From assembly GCA_945787295.1 (NCBI GenBank), contig CALZHQ010000037.1, positions 1 to 25,377 on the forward strand: a stretch of 25,377 nt of DNA, in the 5' to 3' direction. Shown one piece after another: positions 1-6,372 of the stretch. The position numbers and the translations under genes are program-made. Under the pieces are notes generated by a model. It was not told the DNA's origin. It ran no database searches and saw only the letters and a program-made list of their open reading frames with translations. Positions within the stretch are counted from its first letter, which is position 1. Each line of letters starts with the position of its first letter. The DNA is from an uncultured Desulfuromonadales bacterium. GTDB taxonomy: Bacteria > Desulfobacterota > Desulfuromonadia > Desulfuromonadales > Geopsychrobacteraceae.

Positions 1-5
1 ACGAC

Positions 6-1112
6 ATGATCAGTAGCAGGAAAAAAATCGCTTTCATCCTTCTTGGGCTCTGTTGTCTCATCGTAGCGCCGGCCGAAGCTTCGCGGATCAAGGAGCTGGC
101 CCAGCTTGAAGGGGTGCGCGCCAATCAGCTGGTCGGCTACGGCCTGGTGGTGGGACTGAACGGCACCGGAGACAGCGCCAGCACCCAGTTCACCATTCAA
201 TCGCTGGTCAATATGATGGAACGGCTCGGCGTCACCGTCGATCGGGACAAAGTGAACGTGGCCAATGTCGCCGCGGTGGTGGTCACCGCCGAGCTGCCGG
301 CCTTCGCCCGCGCCGGCAGCAGCCTGGATGTCTCGGTCTCCTCGGTTGGGGATGCCAGCAACCTGGCTGGCGGAACCTTGCTGATGACCCCGCTGAAGGC
401 GGCCGACGGCAAAGTCTACGCGGTTGCCCAGGGCTCTCTGGTGGTCGGTTCGCTGGCCTTCGGAGGAAAAGCGGCCAAGGTGCAGAAAAATCATCCGACC
501 GCCGGGCGGATTCCCGATGGCGCGCTGATCGAACGGGAAGTCCCCTTTGTGTTCGGCCAGGGAGAAGAGCTCAGGTACCGGCTCAAGGATTCCGACTTCA
601 CCACCATTTCGCGGATGGCCGAGGTGGTGAATCAGAAATTCGGCGGTCAGATCGCCCTGGCGCTGGATGCCGGGCAGATGCAGGTCCGGGTGCCTGAGAA
701 CTACCGTGATCGGATGGTCGATTTTGTCTCGCAGCTGGAGCGGCTTGAGGTGACACCTGACACCCTGGCCCGGATCGTCGTCAACGAAAAGACCGGCACC
801 ATTGTCATGGGGGAGAGGGTGCGGATTTCAACCGTTGCCGTGTCTCATGGCAATCTCAGCCTGGTGATCAGTGAAAAGACCAACGTCTCTCAGCCCAACC
901 CGCTTTCAAGCGGGCGGACCATCACTTCACCAGAAAGTCTGGTGGATGTCGCCGAGGACAAGGGCAACCTGATCGTCATGGAACGGGGTACCAGCATCGG
1001 CGATGTGGCCGCCGCGCTCAATGCCATCGGCGCCACGCCACGCGACCTGATCGCCATCTTTCAGGCGGTCAAGGCAGCCGGCGCTCTCTATGCTGATCTG
1101 GTCATTCTGTAA
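6..1112 (+). CDS. flgI: FlgI, flagellar basal-body P-ring protein
   Basis: FlgI assembles in the periplasm around the rod as the P-ring, the bushing in the peptidoglycan layer. The 368-residue product has the family's usual length. Residues 1-25 form a Sec signal peptide: basic start, hydrophobic core, and a likely cleavage after AEA/S. The mature protein opens with RIKELAQLEGVRANQLVGYG, the classic FlgI N-terminus, and is collinear with the family to the end. The ATG at 6 overlaps a TGA at 7-9 in the frame that enters from the left edge. That would fit the end of an upstream flgH coupled by an ATGA overlap, but only two codons of that frame are visible. flgJ follows after a 149-base gap holding a palindromic repeat. 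Identification is secure. Confidence 0.97.
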   Translation: MISSRKKIAFILLGLCCLIVAPAEASRIKELAQLEGVRANQLVGYGLVVGLNGTGDSASTQFTIQSLVNMMERLGVTVDRDKVNVANVAAVVVTAELPAFARAGSSLDVSVSSVGDASNLAGGTLLMTPLKAADGKVYAVAQGSLVVGSLAFGGKAAKVQKNHPTAGRIPDGALIEREVPFVFGQGEELRYRLKDSDFTTISRMAEVVNQKFGGQIALALDAGQMQVRVPENYRDRMVDFVSQLERLEVTPDTLARIVVNEKTGTIVMGERVRISTVAVSHGNLSLVISEKTNVSQPNPLSSGRTITSPESLVDVAEDKGNLIVMERGTSIGDVAAALNAIGATPRDLIAIFQAVKAAGALYADLVIL

Positions 1113-1134
1113 CGGGCCTGGAGCCAGACATTTT

Positions 1135-1202
1135 TTTAACGCGGAGACGGAGAGATCGCAGAGTTCGCAGAGCAAACCTGATTACTTCACCTCTGCGTTA
1201 AA
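1135..1202. repeat. 68-bp palindromic intergenic repeat (CGCAGAG type)
   Basis: The left arm TTTAACGCGGAG (1135-1146) and right arm CTCTGCGTTAAA (1191-1202) are inverted repeats matching at 11 of 12 positions. Inside, TCGCAGAG occurs twice (1156-1163 and 1165-1172). The element fills most of the gap between flgI and flgJ and encodes nothing. I recall similar CGCGGAGA / CTCTGCGTT palindromes as dispersed small repeats in Geobacter-like and other genomes. That recollection is family knowledge, not shown by this window. It has no transposase and could be a MITE-like or REP-like unit. Confidence 0.75.
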
Positions 1203-1204
1203 TA

Positions 1205-1220
1205 TGGGTTTTCAGTTGCT
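1205..1220 (+). promoter_or_regulatory. Candidate sigma-54 (RpoN) promoter before flgJ
   Basis: TGG at 1205-1207 and TTGCT at 1216-1220 give the invariant GG-N10-GC spacing (GG 1206-1207, GC 1218-1219) of -24/-12 promoters. The site lies about 40 bases before the flgJ start and 2 bases after the palindromic repeat. Sigma-54 control of flagellar genes is established for several Geobacter relatives. The -24 element is incomplete (TGGGTT rather than TGGCAC), so this remains a candidate. Confidence 0.4.
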
Positions 1221-1261
1221 ACCTGGTTTTTGGCTATAGATCCTTTTGGCAAGGAGCTGTG

Positions 1262-1570
1262 ATGGACAGTAAAATCGATACGGGGCACTTAGTCGGCCAG
1301 GCGCTTAATCAAACCCCGAAAATGGCCAAAGGCCAGGACCGGGAAAAGCTGCAGCAGACCGCTCAGCAGTTTGAAGCGATCTTTATCCAGCAGATGTTCA
1401 AGGAGATGCGTAACAGCATCCCCGAAGGTGGGTTGATCAAGCGTGGCAATGCCGATTCGATCTACACTCAACTGCAGGATGCCGAAGCGGCCAAGGTGAT
1501 GGCCGAGCGCGGCGGCATTGGTCTGGCTGATCTGATGCTGCAGGAACTGCTCAAGCAGGATGGCGAATAG
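1262..1570 (+). CDS. flgJ: FlgJ-type rod-binding protein (short form)
   Basis: This 102-residue protein corresponds to the N-terminal rod-binding/rod-capping domain of FlgJ. The diagnostic block is QFEAIFIQQMFKEMRNSIPE (about residues 37-56), followed by a C-terminal AEAAKVMAERGGIGLADLML-type segment. The C-terminal peptidoglycan hydrolase domain of enterobacterial FlgJ (about 313 residues) is absent, which is the usual form in many deltaproteobacteria. Another muramidase must open the wall for the rod. AAGGAG at 1251-1256 sits 5 bases before ATG 1262. A GTG at 1259 would also be in frame but is only 2 bases from that ribosome site, so the ATG is preferred. It is followed by a 264-base gap with a second palindromic repeat and the sigma-28 candidate. 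Confidence 0.88.
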   Translation: MDSKIDTGHLVGQALNQTPKMAKGQDREKLQQTAQQFEAIFIQQMFKEMRNSIPEGGLIKRGNADSIYTQLQDAEAAKVMAERGGIGLADLMLQELLKQDGE

Positions 1571-1624
1571 AGCAGTTCGCCACGCTTGCTCCCTTCGATG
1601 AGTATTTAGACCAATAAAAAAATA

Positions 1625-1682
1625 GCCACCAAGACACCAAGAAAATCATTGGAAATCTTGGTGCCCTTGGTGCCTTGGTGGC
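1625..1682. repeat. 58-bp palindromic intergenic repeat (CCAAG/CTTGG type)
   Basis: GCCACCAAGACACCAAG (1625-1641) and CTTGGTGCCTTGGTGGC (1666-1682) are inverted repeats matching at 16 of 17 positions. The right side also holds a tandem array of the unit CTTGGTGCC (1657-1665, 1666-1674, and a near copy from 1675). The RNA would fold into one long stem-loop. It is unrelated in sequence to the repeat at 1135-1202. No coding capacity is seen. I recall similar CACCAAGG-type palindromes as dispersed repeats in several bacterial genomes. The hairpin might also attenuate readthrough from flgJ. Confidence 0.78.
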
Positions 1683-1743
1683 GAGCCCGCCTTTGTTTAA
1701 GCTCTTGATCCGTAATTATCCCCCGCCAGATCGAAAAAAAACT

Positions 1744-1771
1744 TAAAGAAACACAGCTGCTCCGTCGATAA
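1744..1771 (+). promoter_or_regulatory. Candidate sigma-28 (FliA) flagellar promoter
   Basis: TAAAGAAA (1744-1751) and GTCGATAA (1764-1771) are separated by 12 bases. The FliA consensus is TAAAGTTT-N11-GCCGATAA, so both boxes fit closely and the spacing is one base longer. Transcription would begin near 1778, about 55 bases before the ATG at 1835. This would place the hypothetical gene, flgM, flgN, flgK and flgL under late-class control, as flgM, flgK and flgL are in other flagellar systems. Confidence 0.72.
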
Positions 1772-1834
1772 ATCTCTACAGGAGGCTGAAAGGGCCAAGA
1801 GATGGCCCTGGCTTTCAACTCACGGAGGAGCGTT

Positions 1835-2389
1835 ATGACCGGACAGATCGATTCCAACCGCAGCCTGACCCAGCAGCAGCCGCTGCAGCAGGACAGCCCA
1901 GGGCCGCGCCAGGGGCAGGGCGCCGACTCAGGGACGGGCGACGCGGATCGGGTGTCCCTCGACAGCAGCAAGCAGGCTGAAAAAACTTATGGCCCGCAGG
2001 CGACCCTGAACGTTGCTTCGCCTTACGAGCTGCTGCGTAATCTGGTGGTTAAGACCCTGCAGGAGCAGAATGTGCCCATGCAGGTCAGCACCGGCAGCAC
2101 AGAAATCGACCTGAGCAATCTGTCGGTTGCAGAAGCAAAGGAGCTGGTGGCTGATGATGGTTACTTCGGGGTCGAAAAGACCTCGGAACGGATTGTCTCC
2201 TTTGCCATCAATGCCTTTGGCAACGATCCGACCCGGCTGGATGAGATGAAGGGCGCTATTGAGCAGGGTTTTCAGGACGCCCAGCAGGCCTTCGGCGGCA
2301 GTTTGCCGGAGATCTCCCAGCAGACCTATGACGCAATTATGGAAAAACTAACAGCCTTTGCTGAAGAATCGATCGGTTCAGGGGAATAG
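1835..2389 (+). CDS. Conserved hypothetical flagellar-cluster protein
   Basis: I do not recognise a named function. The product is 184 residues. The first 50 are Q/S/G-rich and look disordered. The rest is a compact acidic helical domain with a clear C-terminal signature, FAINAFGNDPTRLDEMKGAI then a segment around FGGSLPEISQQTYDAIMEKL. I believe this signature recurs in uncharacterised proteins encoded between flgJ and flgM or near flagellin genes in other bacteria. No signal peptide or membrane segment is visible, so it is probably cytosolic. GGAGG at 1824-1828 lies 6 bases before ATG 1835. An upstream in-frame start at 1802 has no ribosome site and would lie in the leader. It ends 14 bases before flgM and lies just behind the sigma-28 candidate, which suggests a late flagellar or regulatory accessory role. 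Confidence 0.8.
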   Translation: MTGQIDSNRSLTQQQPLQQDSPGPRQGQGADSGTGDADRVSLDSSKQAEKTYGPQATLNVASPYELLRNLVVKTLQEQNVPMQVSTGSTEIDLSNLSVAEAKELVADDGYFGVEKTSERIVSFAINAFGNDPTRLDEMKGAIEQGFQDAQQAFGGSLPEISQQTYDAIMEKLTAFAEESIGSGE

Positions 2390-2403
2390 GTAAGGAGTTC
2401 GTT

Positions 2404-2685
2404 ATGGTGGATAAAATTATCGGTGGCAGGGGCCTTGGCCCCCTCGAAACTGTCAAGCGGACCGGCAAGCCGGCAGCAGGGCAGAAGTCTGGCAGCAGCG
2501 ATAAGGTGAGCTTTTCCAGCATGCTGCAGGAGGCTGACAAGGCCCAGGCCAGCAAAGCGCCGCAGGAAAGCGCCCGCGCCACGAAGCTGCAGGCCTTGAA
2601 AGAGCAGATCGACAGTGGCAGCTATCAGCCCGATCTGGGAAAAGTGGCGGCCAGCCTGCTGCCCTTTATCATGGAGGACCGTTAA
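2404..2685 (+). CDS. flgM: FlgM, anti-sigma-28 factor
   Basis: FlgM binds the flagellar sigma factor FliA in the cytoplasm and is exported through the completed hook, releasing late-gene transcription. The 93-residue length is typical. The first half is disordered and rich in G, K, S and Q. The second half holds the sigma-binding helices: KVSFSSML near residues 35-42 and RATKLQALKEQIDSGSYQPD near 58-77, followed by VAASLL. The pattern of helix, IDSGSYQ/Y, helix is the strongest family mark. AAGGAG at 2392-2397 is 6 bases before the ATG. The stop codon is followed almost directly by the flgN start, so the two are coupled. Confidence 0.92.
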   Translation: MVDKIIGGRGLGPLETVKRTGKPAAGQKSGSSDKVSFSSMLQEADKAQASKAPQESARATKLQALKEQIDSGSYQPDLGKVAASLLPFIMEDR

Positions 2686-2686
2686 G

Positions 2687-3040
2687 GTGATCTCTGGAGA
2701 ACTCAGAGCCAGGCTGGAAAAGCTGCTGGAGCTGCTGATCGATGAGCGTGAGAAAGCCAAAGCGCTGGACATGCCGGGTCTGCAGAAGGTGGTCGCAGCA
2801 AAGCAGGCCTTGCTGGCCGGGTTGAATGTCCAGCCGGAGGAAGCGGCGGGCTGCGAAGAGCTGCTGCGGCAGATCGATCAGGAAAATCGACGCAATGCTT
2901 TTCTGCTCTGGACGGGGCTGAACTGGGTGCGTGACATGATGGGCTTTATGGGCAAAGCGGCAATGCCCCAGGTTTATGGCGGCGGCGGGCAATCCCGCGC
3001 GATGCATCAGGGTGGCCGGCTGCTGTCCGGAAAGGTGTAA
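2687..3040 (+). CDS. flgN: FlgN, export chaperone for FlgK/FlgL
   Basis: FlgN is a cytosolic chaperone that holds the hook-filament junction proteins FlgK and FlgL for the flagellar type III exporter. The chosen GTG at 2687 is one base after the flgM stop and has GGAGG (2673-2677) 9 bases upstream. The longer in-frame reading from 2615 would overlap flgM and yields a non-family N-terminus. The resulting 117 residues are largely helical, with the family block NRRNAFLLWTGLNWVRDMM (about residues 67-85). The C-terminal tail is G- and Q-rich and probably flexible. flgK follows 3 bases after the stop, consistent with chaperone and client being made together. Confidence 0.85.
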   Translation: MISGELRARLEKLLELLIDEREKAKALDMPGLQKVVAAKQALLAGLNVQPEEAAGCEELLRQIDQENRRNAFLLWTGLNWVRDMMGFMGKAAMPQVYGGGGQSRAMHQGGRLLSGKV

Positions 3041-3043
3041 AAA

Positions 3044-4423
3044 ATGGCTGGCGGACTCAATGCGGCGCTGAACTCAGGGCGGACCTCTCTGCAGACCAAC
3101 CAGAAGGCGATCGAAGTTACCGGACTGAATGTCGCCAACGTCAATACCCCTGGTTATTCGCGCCAGAGCCCGAACCTGACTCCCTACCCGGCTTTGAACT
3201 TCGGCGATTTCTTCATCGGCACCGGAGTCAAGGTCGGCTCGGTCGAGCGTGCCCATGACCTGTTCCTTGCCGGTCAGATCAATGATAAGTCCGCCGAAGT
3301 CGGCTTGGAAAGCAGTATGGCCAATCCGCTGTTGGAGATTGAACGTTCTCTCGGCATCGGCGAAGGCAGCCTGTCCGATGAGTTCGACCAGTTTTTCGAC
3401 AGTTGGCGGCAGCTGACCACCAACCCGGGCGGTGAAGTCGAAAGACAGCTGGTCATGCAGCGCGGTGATCTGATCAGCAAGGCCTTCAGCAATGTCTATA
3501 AAGAAACTGAAGCGGTGCGAAAGAATCTCAACACCGACCTGATGTCGCAAGTCGCTGGCATCAATATGCGCCTGGAAGAGGTTGCCCAACTCAATAACCG
3601 CATTTCGGCACTGGAAGTTTCCGGTCAGGATGCCAACGCCAACCGCGACCGGCGTGATCTTCTGGTCAAGGAATTGTCAGAAATGGCTGGGGTCAGCAGT
3701 TTTGAAACCTCGGAGGGGACCGTGACCCTGGCATTGAAAAATGGTATGCCGCTGGTCGAAGGAACAGTTGTCACTCCCCTGGAGGGTTACACCTCGGGAA
3801 ACGATACGCAATTGCGGATAAAGTTTGGCAGCACCGATATCGACCTGGAACGAACCGCTCTGGGCGGTGAATTGCGCGGCTATTATGAGGTCCGTGATCA
3901 GGTCTTGCCCGACCTGGTCAATCGCCTCGATCAGTTGGCCTACACCTTCGCTACCGAGGTGAACAGCCTGCATCAGGCGGGCACCGGCCTGGACGGTGTC
4001 TCGGGGCGAGATTTTTTCGTCCCGCCGGCCGCCGTTACCGGCAGCGCCGCGGCGCTGACCATGAATGTTTCGGCGACAACCGAGATCGCCGCTGGTGTCA
4101 GCAGCGCGCCTGGTGACAACACCAATGCCTTGAGTATCTTGCAACTGGAACAGCAGCAGCTGCTCGGCAGCGATACCCTGGTCTCCTACTACGGCAAGAT
4201 TGCGGCGACCATAGGCGTCGAGGCCAACCGCAATCAACAGGCCAAGCAAGGGGCGGAAGACAGCCTGATTCAGCTGGAAAACCTGCGTGACGGCATCGAC
4301 GGTGTCTCCATCGAAGATGAAATGATCAACCTGCTTGAATATCAGAAAGGCTTCGAAGCCTCAGCCAAATTTCTTGCCACCGTCGACGAGATGATGGACA
4401 CCTTGCTGACGCTGAAAAGGTAG
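3044..4423 (+). CDS. flgK: FlgK, hook-filament junction protein 1 (HAP1)
   Basis: FlgK forms the first junction layer between hook and filament and is exported through the flagellum. At 459 residues it is within the family range. The N-terminal D0 helix is typical: SLQTNQKAIEVTGLNVANVN then TPGYSRQ at about residues 15-41. The C-terminal D0 helix is also intact, with IEDEMINLLEYQKGFEASAK near residues 424-443 and a DEMMDTLLTLKR end. The central region (about 200-390) is variable, as usual for surface-exposed domains. The ATG at 3044 is 3 bases after the flgN stop, and a GGAAAGG-like ribosome site lies inside the end of flgN. flgL follows after 7 bases. Confidence 0.96.
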   Translation: MAGGLNAALNSGRTSLQTNQKAIEVTGLNVANVNTPGYSRQSPNLTPYPALNFGDFFIGTGVKVGSVERAHDLFLAGQINDKSAEVGLESSMANPLLEIERSLGIGEGSLSDEFDQFFDSWRQLTTNPGGEVERQLVMQRGDLISKAFSNVYKETEAVRKNLNTDLMSQVAGINMRLEEVAQLNNRISALEVSGQDANANRDRRDLLVKELSEMAGVSSFETSEGTVTLALKNGMPLVEGTVVTPLEGYTSGNDTQLRIKFGSTDIDLERTALGGELRGYYEVRDQVLPDLVNRLDQLAYTFATEVNSLHQAGTGLDGVSGRDFFVPPAAVTGSAAALTMNVSATTEIAAGVSSAPGDNTNALSILQLEQQQLLGSDTLVSYYGKIAATIGVEANRNQQAKQGAEDSLIQLENLRDGIDGVSIEDEMINLLEYQKGFEASAKFLATVDEMMDTLLTLKR

Positions 4424-4430
4424 GTGAACA

Positions 4431-5366
4431 ATGAGAGCGACCCAAACCACAACCTTCCGCAGTCTGCAGGCCTATCTTGATCGCACCAGCGACCGGCTCC
4501 AGGATCTGCAGCTGCAGGCGGCGACCGGCAAAAAGTTGAATCGTCCCTCCGATGATCCGACCGCCATCAGCCCCATGCTCAGTGCCCGCACCCAGAGCCA
4601 GGCGGCAGATCGCTATATTGAAACCATCGAGTCGGGTCTGGATCGGATCGATACCATGGACAGCTTTCTCGATCGCATTGAGAACAATCTGGTGCGGGTG
4701 CGAGAAATATCCCTTGCCGCAGCCAACGGCACGGCGAGTCCCGCCGATCGTTTGACCTACGCCGATGAGGTGGCGCAGATCCGCGCCGACCTGATCGATT
4801 CAGGCAATGCCCAGGTCGACGGCAAGTACCTGTTTGCCGGCTTCAGCGAGAAAACCAGGCCCTTCAGCCTGAATGCCAACTACCCGGTTCCCGACACCAA
4901 CCCGGTGAATTACAACGGCGACAACGGGAAAATTGAATTTGAGATTTCGCCGAACGAATTGGCCGAGGTCGGTTTGACCGGTAATGCCCTGCTGTTGGGT
5001 GATGCTGACAACAGCGGCACAACCGATGCCGGGGCGGTCGATATTTTTGCCGTAGTGACTGCGGTCGAAGAGGCGCTACGGGCCGATGATCCCAATGGCA
5101 TCACCGCGCAGATGGCAGATCTGGAGGTCGGTGCAGACCAGGTGCGTGGCTATCGCAGCCTGAAAGGCAATCAGGGACGGCGGCTGGAAGTCGCCCGCGA
5201 GCATATGGAAGAGATCAAGGTCGATATGGAGGAACTCCGCTCGCGCTATGAGGACGCCGATCTGTTGGAAACGATCACCAATCTGCAGCAGCAGGAGAAC
5301 AGCTTTCAGGCGGCCTTGAGCATTACCGGCCGGGTTTCGGAACTATCAATTCTTGATTATATCTAA
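4431..5366 (+). CDS. flgL: FlgL, hook-filament junction protein 3 (HAP3)
   Basis: FlgL is the second junction protein and the first flagellin-like subunit on which the filament grows. The 311-residue product has a flagellin-type N-terminal helix with LQLQAATGKKLNRPSDDPTA at about residues 24-43. It also has the C-terminal coiled-coil ending DLLETITNLQQQENSFQAAL (about 281-300) and SELSILDYI. The middle holds a small beta-rich domain with YLFAGFSEKTRPF. It is a flagellin homologue, but the position directly after flgK and the short middle domain favour FlgL over FliC. AGGTGA overlapping the flgK stop serves as its ribosome site. No terminator is visible before the csrA leader. Confidence 0.94.
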   Translation: MRATQTTTFRSLQAYLDRTSDRLQDLQLQAATGKKLNRPSDDPTAISPMLSARTQSQAADRYIETIESGLDRIDTMDSFLDRIENNLVRVREISLAAANGTASPADRLTYADEVAQIRADLIDSGNAQVDGKYLFAGFSEKTRPFSLNANYPVPDTNPVNYNGDNGKIEFEISPNELAEVGLTGNALLLGDADNSGTTDAGAVDIFAVVTAVEEALRADDPNGITAQMADLEVGADQVRGYRSLKGNQGRRLEVAREHMEEIKVDMEELRSRYEDADLLETITNLQQQENSFQAALSITGRVSELSILDYI

Positions 5367-5518
5367 CCTGAGGCAGGCCTAAGAAGGACCACCGAAAAGG
5401 GCTTATGCTCCAGGAAACCATTTCCTCAACAGCCTTCTGGACAGAACCTTAGTTTCTGCTAAGCTTAATGTCACTTGCTCTCGGAGAGGAGCAGGCAGCC
5501 CCAGCCAGGGAGGGCAAT
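5367..5518 (+). promoter_or_regulatory. csrA leader with six GGA motifs and a small hairpin
   Basis: GGA occurs at 5386, 5413, 5439, 5483, 5488 and 5509 in the 152 bases between flgL and csrA. The last lies in the csrA ribosome site AGGGAGGG (5507-5514). The second sits in the left arm of a perfect hairpin, AGGAAA-CCA-TTTCCT (5412-5426). CsrA binds GGA motifs and is known to repress its own translation in other bacteria, so this leader is a plausible autoregulatory target. No convincing sigma-28 or sigma-54 promoter is seen in it. Confidence 0.5.
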
Positions 5519-5761
5519 ATGCTGGTTTTGACTCGAAAAGCAGGTGAAGGAATTATCATCGGTGATGACATCCGCATTACCGTTGTCGAAATGAAAGGGG
5601 GCGGGGTGCGGATCGGCATCGATGCCCCCCGCGAACTGAAGGTGCACCGGCAGGAAGTTTATGACCGCATCAAAGAAGAAAATCAGGAGGCCACGCATTG
5701 GAATATTGCGGATCTCGATCAGTTGAGCAGCATTCTGGATGCAGGGAAGGGCAAGCCATGA
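5519..5761 (+). CDS. csrA: CsrA, post-transcriptional carbon storage/motility regulator
   Basis: CsrA is a dimeric RNA-binding protein that masks ribosome sites containing GGA. In FliW-containing bacteria it typically represses flagellin translation. The family N-terminus [18 protein letters not shown] and the RNA-binding residues L4 and R44 (in VHRQEVY) are present. The 80-residue length exceeds the 61 of E. coli CsrA. The extra C-terminal tail (about residues 56-80) fits CsrA proteins that are controlled by FliW binding. The ATG at 5519 has GGGAGG at 5508-5513, five bases upstream. An in-frame ATG at 5468 would add 17 unrelated residues. The stop overlaps the fliW start as ATGA (5758-5761), so the pair is translationally coupled. 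Confidence 0.95.
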   Translation: MLVLTRKAGEGIIIGDDIRITVVEMKGGGVRIGIDAPRELKVHRQEVYDRIKEENQEATHWNIADLDQLSSILDAGKGKP

Positions 5762-6189
5762 AAAAGATCCAGTCCCGGTTTGGTGAAATTGAATATGATC
5801 CCACAGCGACCCTGCACTTTCCGGAGGGGCTGATCGGGTTCGAAAAATTGCGTGAATTTGTTGTCATGCCAAACCAGAAAGAAGGGCCATTGTTCTGGAT
5901 CCAGAGCGTCGAGGATCCGCAGGTGGCATTTGTTCTGACCGATCCGAGCGGTTTTTTTCTCGACTATCAGATCGCTCCGGGACCAGAGGAACGAAGCAGC
6001 CTCGGTCTGTCAGGTGACGATGAGTGTTTCGTTCTGTCGGTGGTGACTGTAAGCCGTGACCAGGAGGTCACGTTGAATCTCAGCGCTCCGATTATTTATG
6101 CCCCCAAAGCGAACCGAGCCTTGCAGGTGATCCTGGATAATCCGAAATACAGTACCCGCACACCCTTGCCTAAGACTGCTGCAGAATAG
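5758..6189 (+). CDS. fliW: FliW, flagellar assembly factor and CsrA antagonist
   Basis: FliW binds flagellin in the cytoplasm. When flagellin is exported, freed FliW binds CsrA and relieves repression of flagellin translation. The product is 143 residues with the family blocks [16 protein letters not shown] (about residues 21-36), [18 protein letters not shown] (46-63) and [20 protein letters not shown] (about 103-122). The start at 5758 overlaps the csrA stop, and GGGAAGG (5744-5750) within csrA is its ribosome site. An earlier in-frame start at 5698 lies inside csrA and gives a non-family extension. A strong hairpin follows the stop after 12 bases, so it is probably the last gene of this transcription unit. 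Confidence 0.95.
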   Translation: MKKIQSRFGEIEYDPTATLHFPEGLIGFEKLREFVVMPNQKEGPLFWIQSVEDPQVAFVLTDPSGFFLDYQIAPGPEERSSLGLSGDDECFVLSVVTVSRDQEVTLNLSAPIIYAPKANRALQVILDNPKYSTRTPLPKTAAE

Positions 6190-6201
6190 TAGTAAGCATT
6201 T

Positions 6202-6226
6202 CAAGGGCCCTCTCGGAGGGCCCTTG
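6202..6226 (+). terminator. Hairpin, probable terminator after fliW
   Basis: CAAGGGCCCTC (6202-6212) and GAGGGCCCTTG (6216-6226) form an 11-bp perfect, GC-rich stem with a 3-base loop. It lies 12 bases past the fliW stop, at the boundary between the flagellar core genes and the glycosylation genes. No T-tract follows (GTCCATCC instead), so it may act as a processing/3'-end hairpin or need a factor for termination. Confidence 0.65.
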
Positions 6227-6372
6227 GTCCATCCAAGCAGAAATGCCACCGTGCCAAAAATAATTCAATAAAAATCATTGTCTCTAGATAATTAATTGAG
6301 GTAAATTGTTTGTCTGGAAAATTGGTTTTGGATTGATAATATAAAAATTTAATCAACAGTTGGGTTGAGATA

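Noticed and set aside
1107..1137. Possible terminator after flgI: small stem near 1116-1128 followed by seven Ts
   Set aside because: The stem is only 3-4 bp with a poor loop, and the T-run is also the edge of palindromic repeat A. Not convincing as an intrinsic terminator.
1625..1682. CRISPR-like repeats
   Set aside because: The 9-base CTTGGTGCC units are contiguous, without spacers, and form a palindrome; no array or cas gene is present.
1606..1971. 121-codon open frame on the - strand
   Set aside because: It runs through palindromic repeat B, the sigma-28 candidate and the start of the + strand hypothetical gene, has no recognisable protein features, and looks like a GC-driven shadow.
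3074..4249. Two long antisense frames inside flgK
   Set aside because: flgK is intact and family-typical on the + strand; these frames show no domain and are shadows.
4431..5366. Flagellin FliC
   Set aside because: It is flagellin-like, but the position directly after flgK, the length and the C-terminus fit FlgL better.
6306..6345. Possible sigma-70 promoter for maf (TTGTCT and GATAAT)
   Set aside because: The spacing is 19 bases and the region is AT-rich, so such matches are expected by chance. A sigma-28-like TAAA...GATAA pair at 6269-6291 is also too closely spaced (11 bases).
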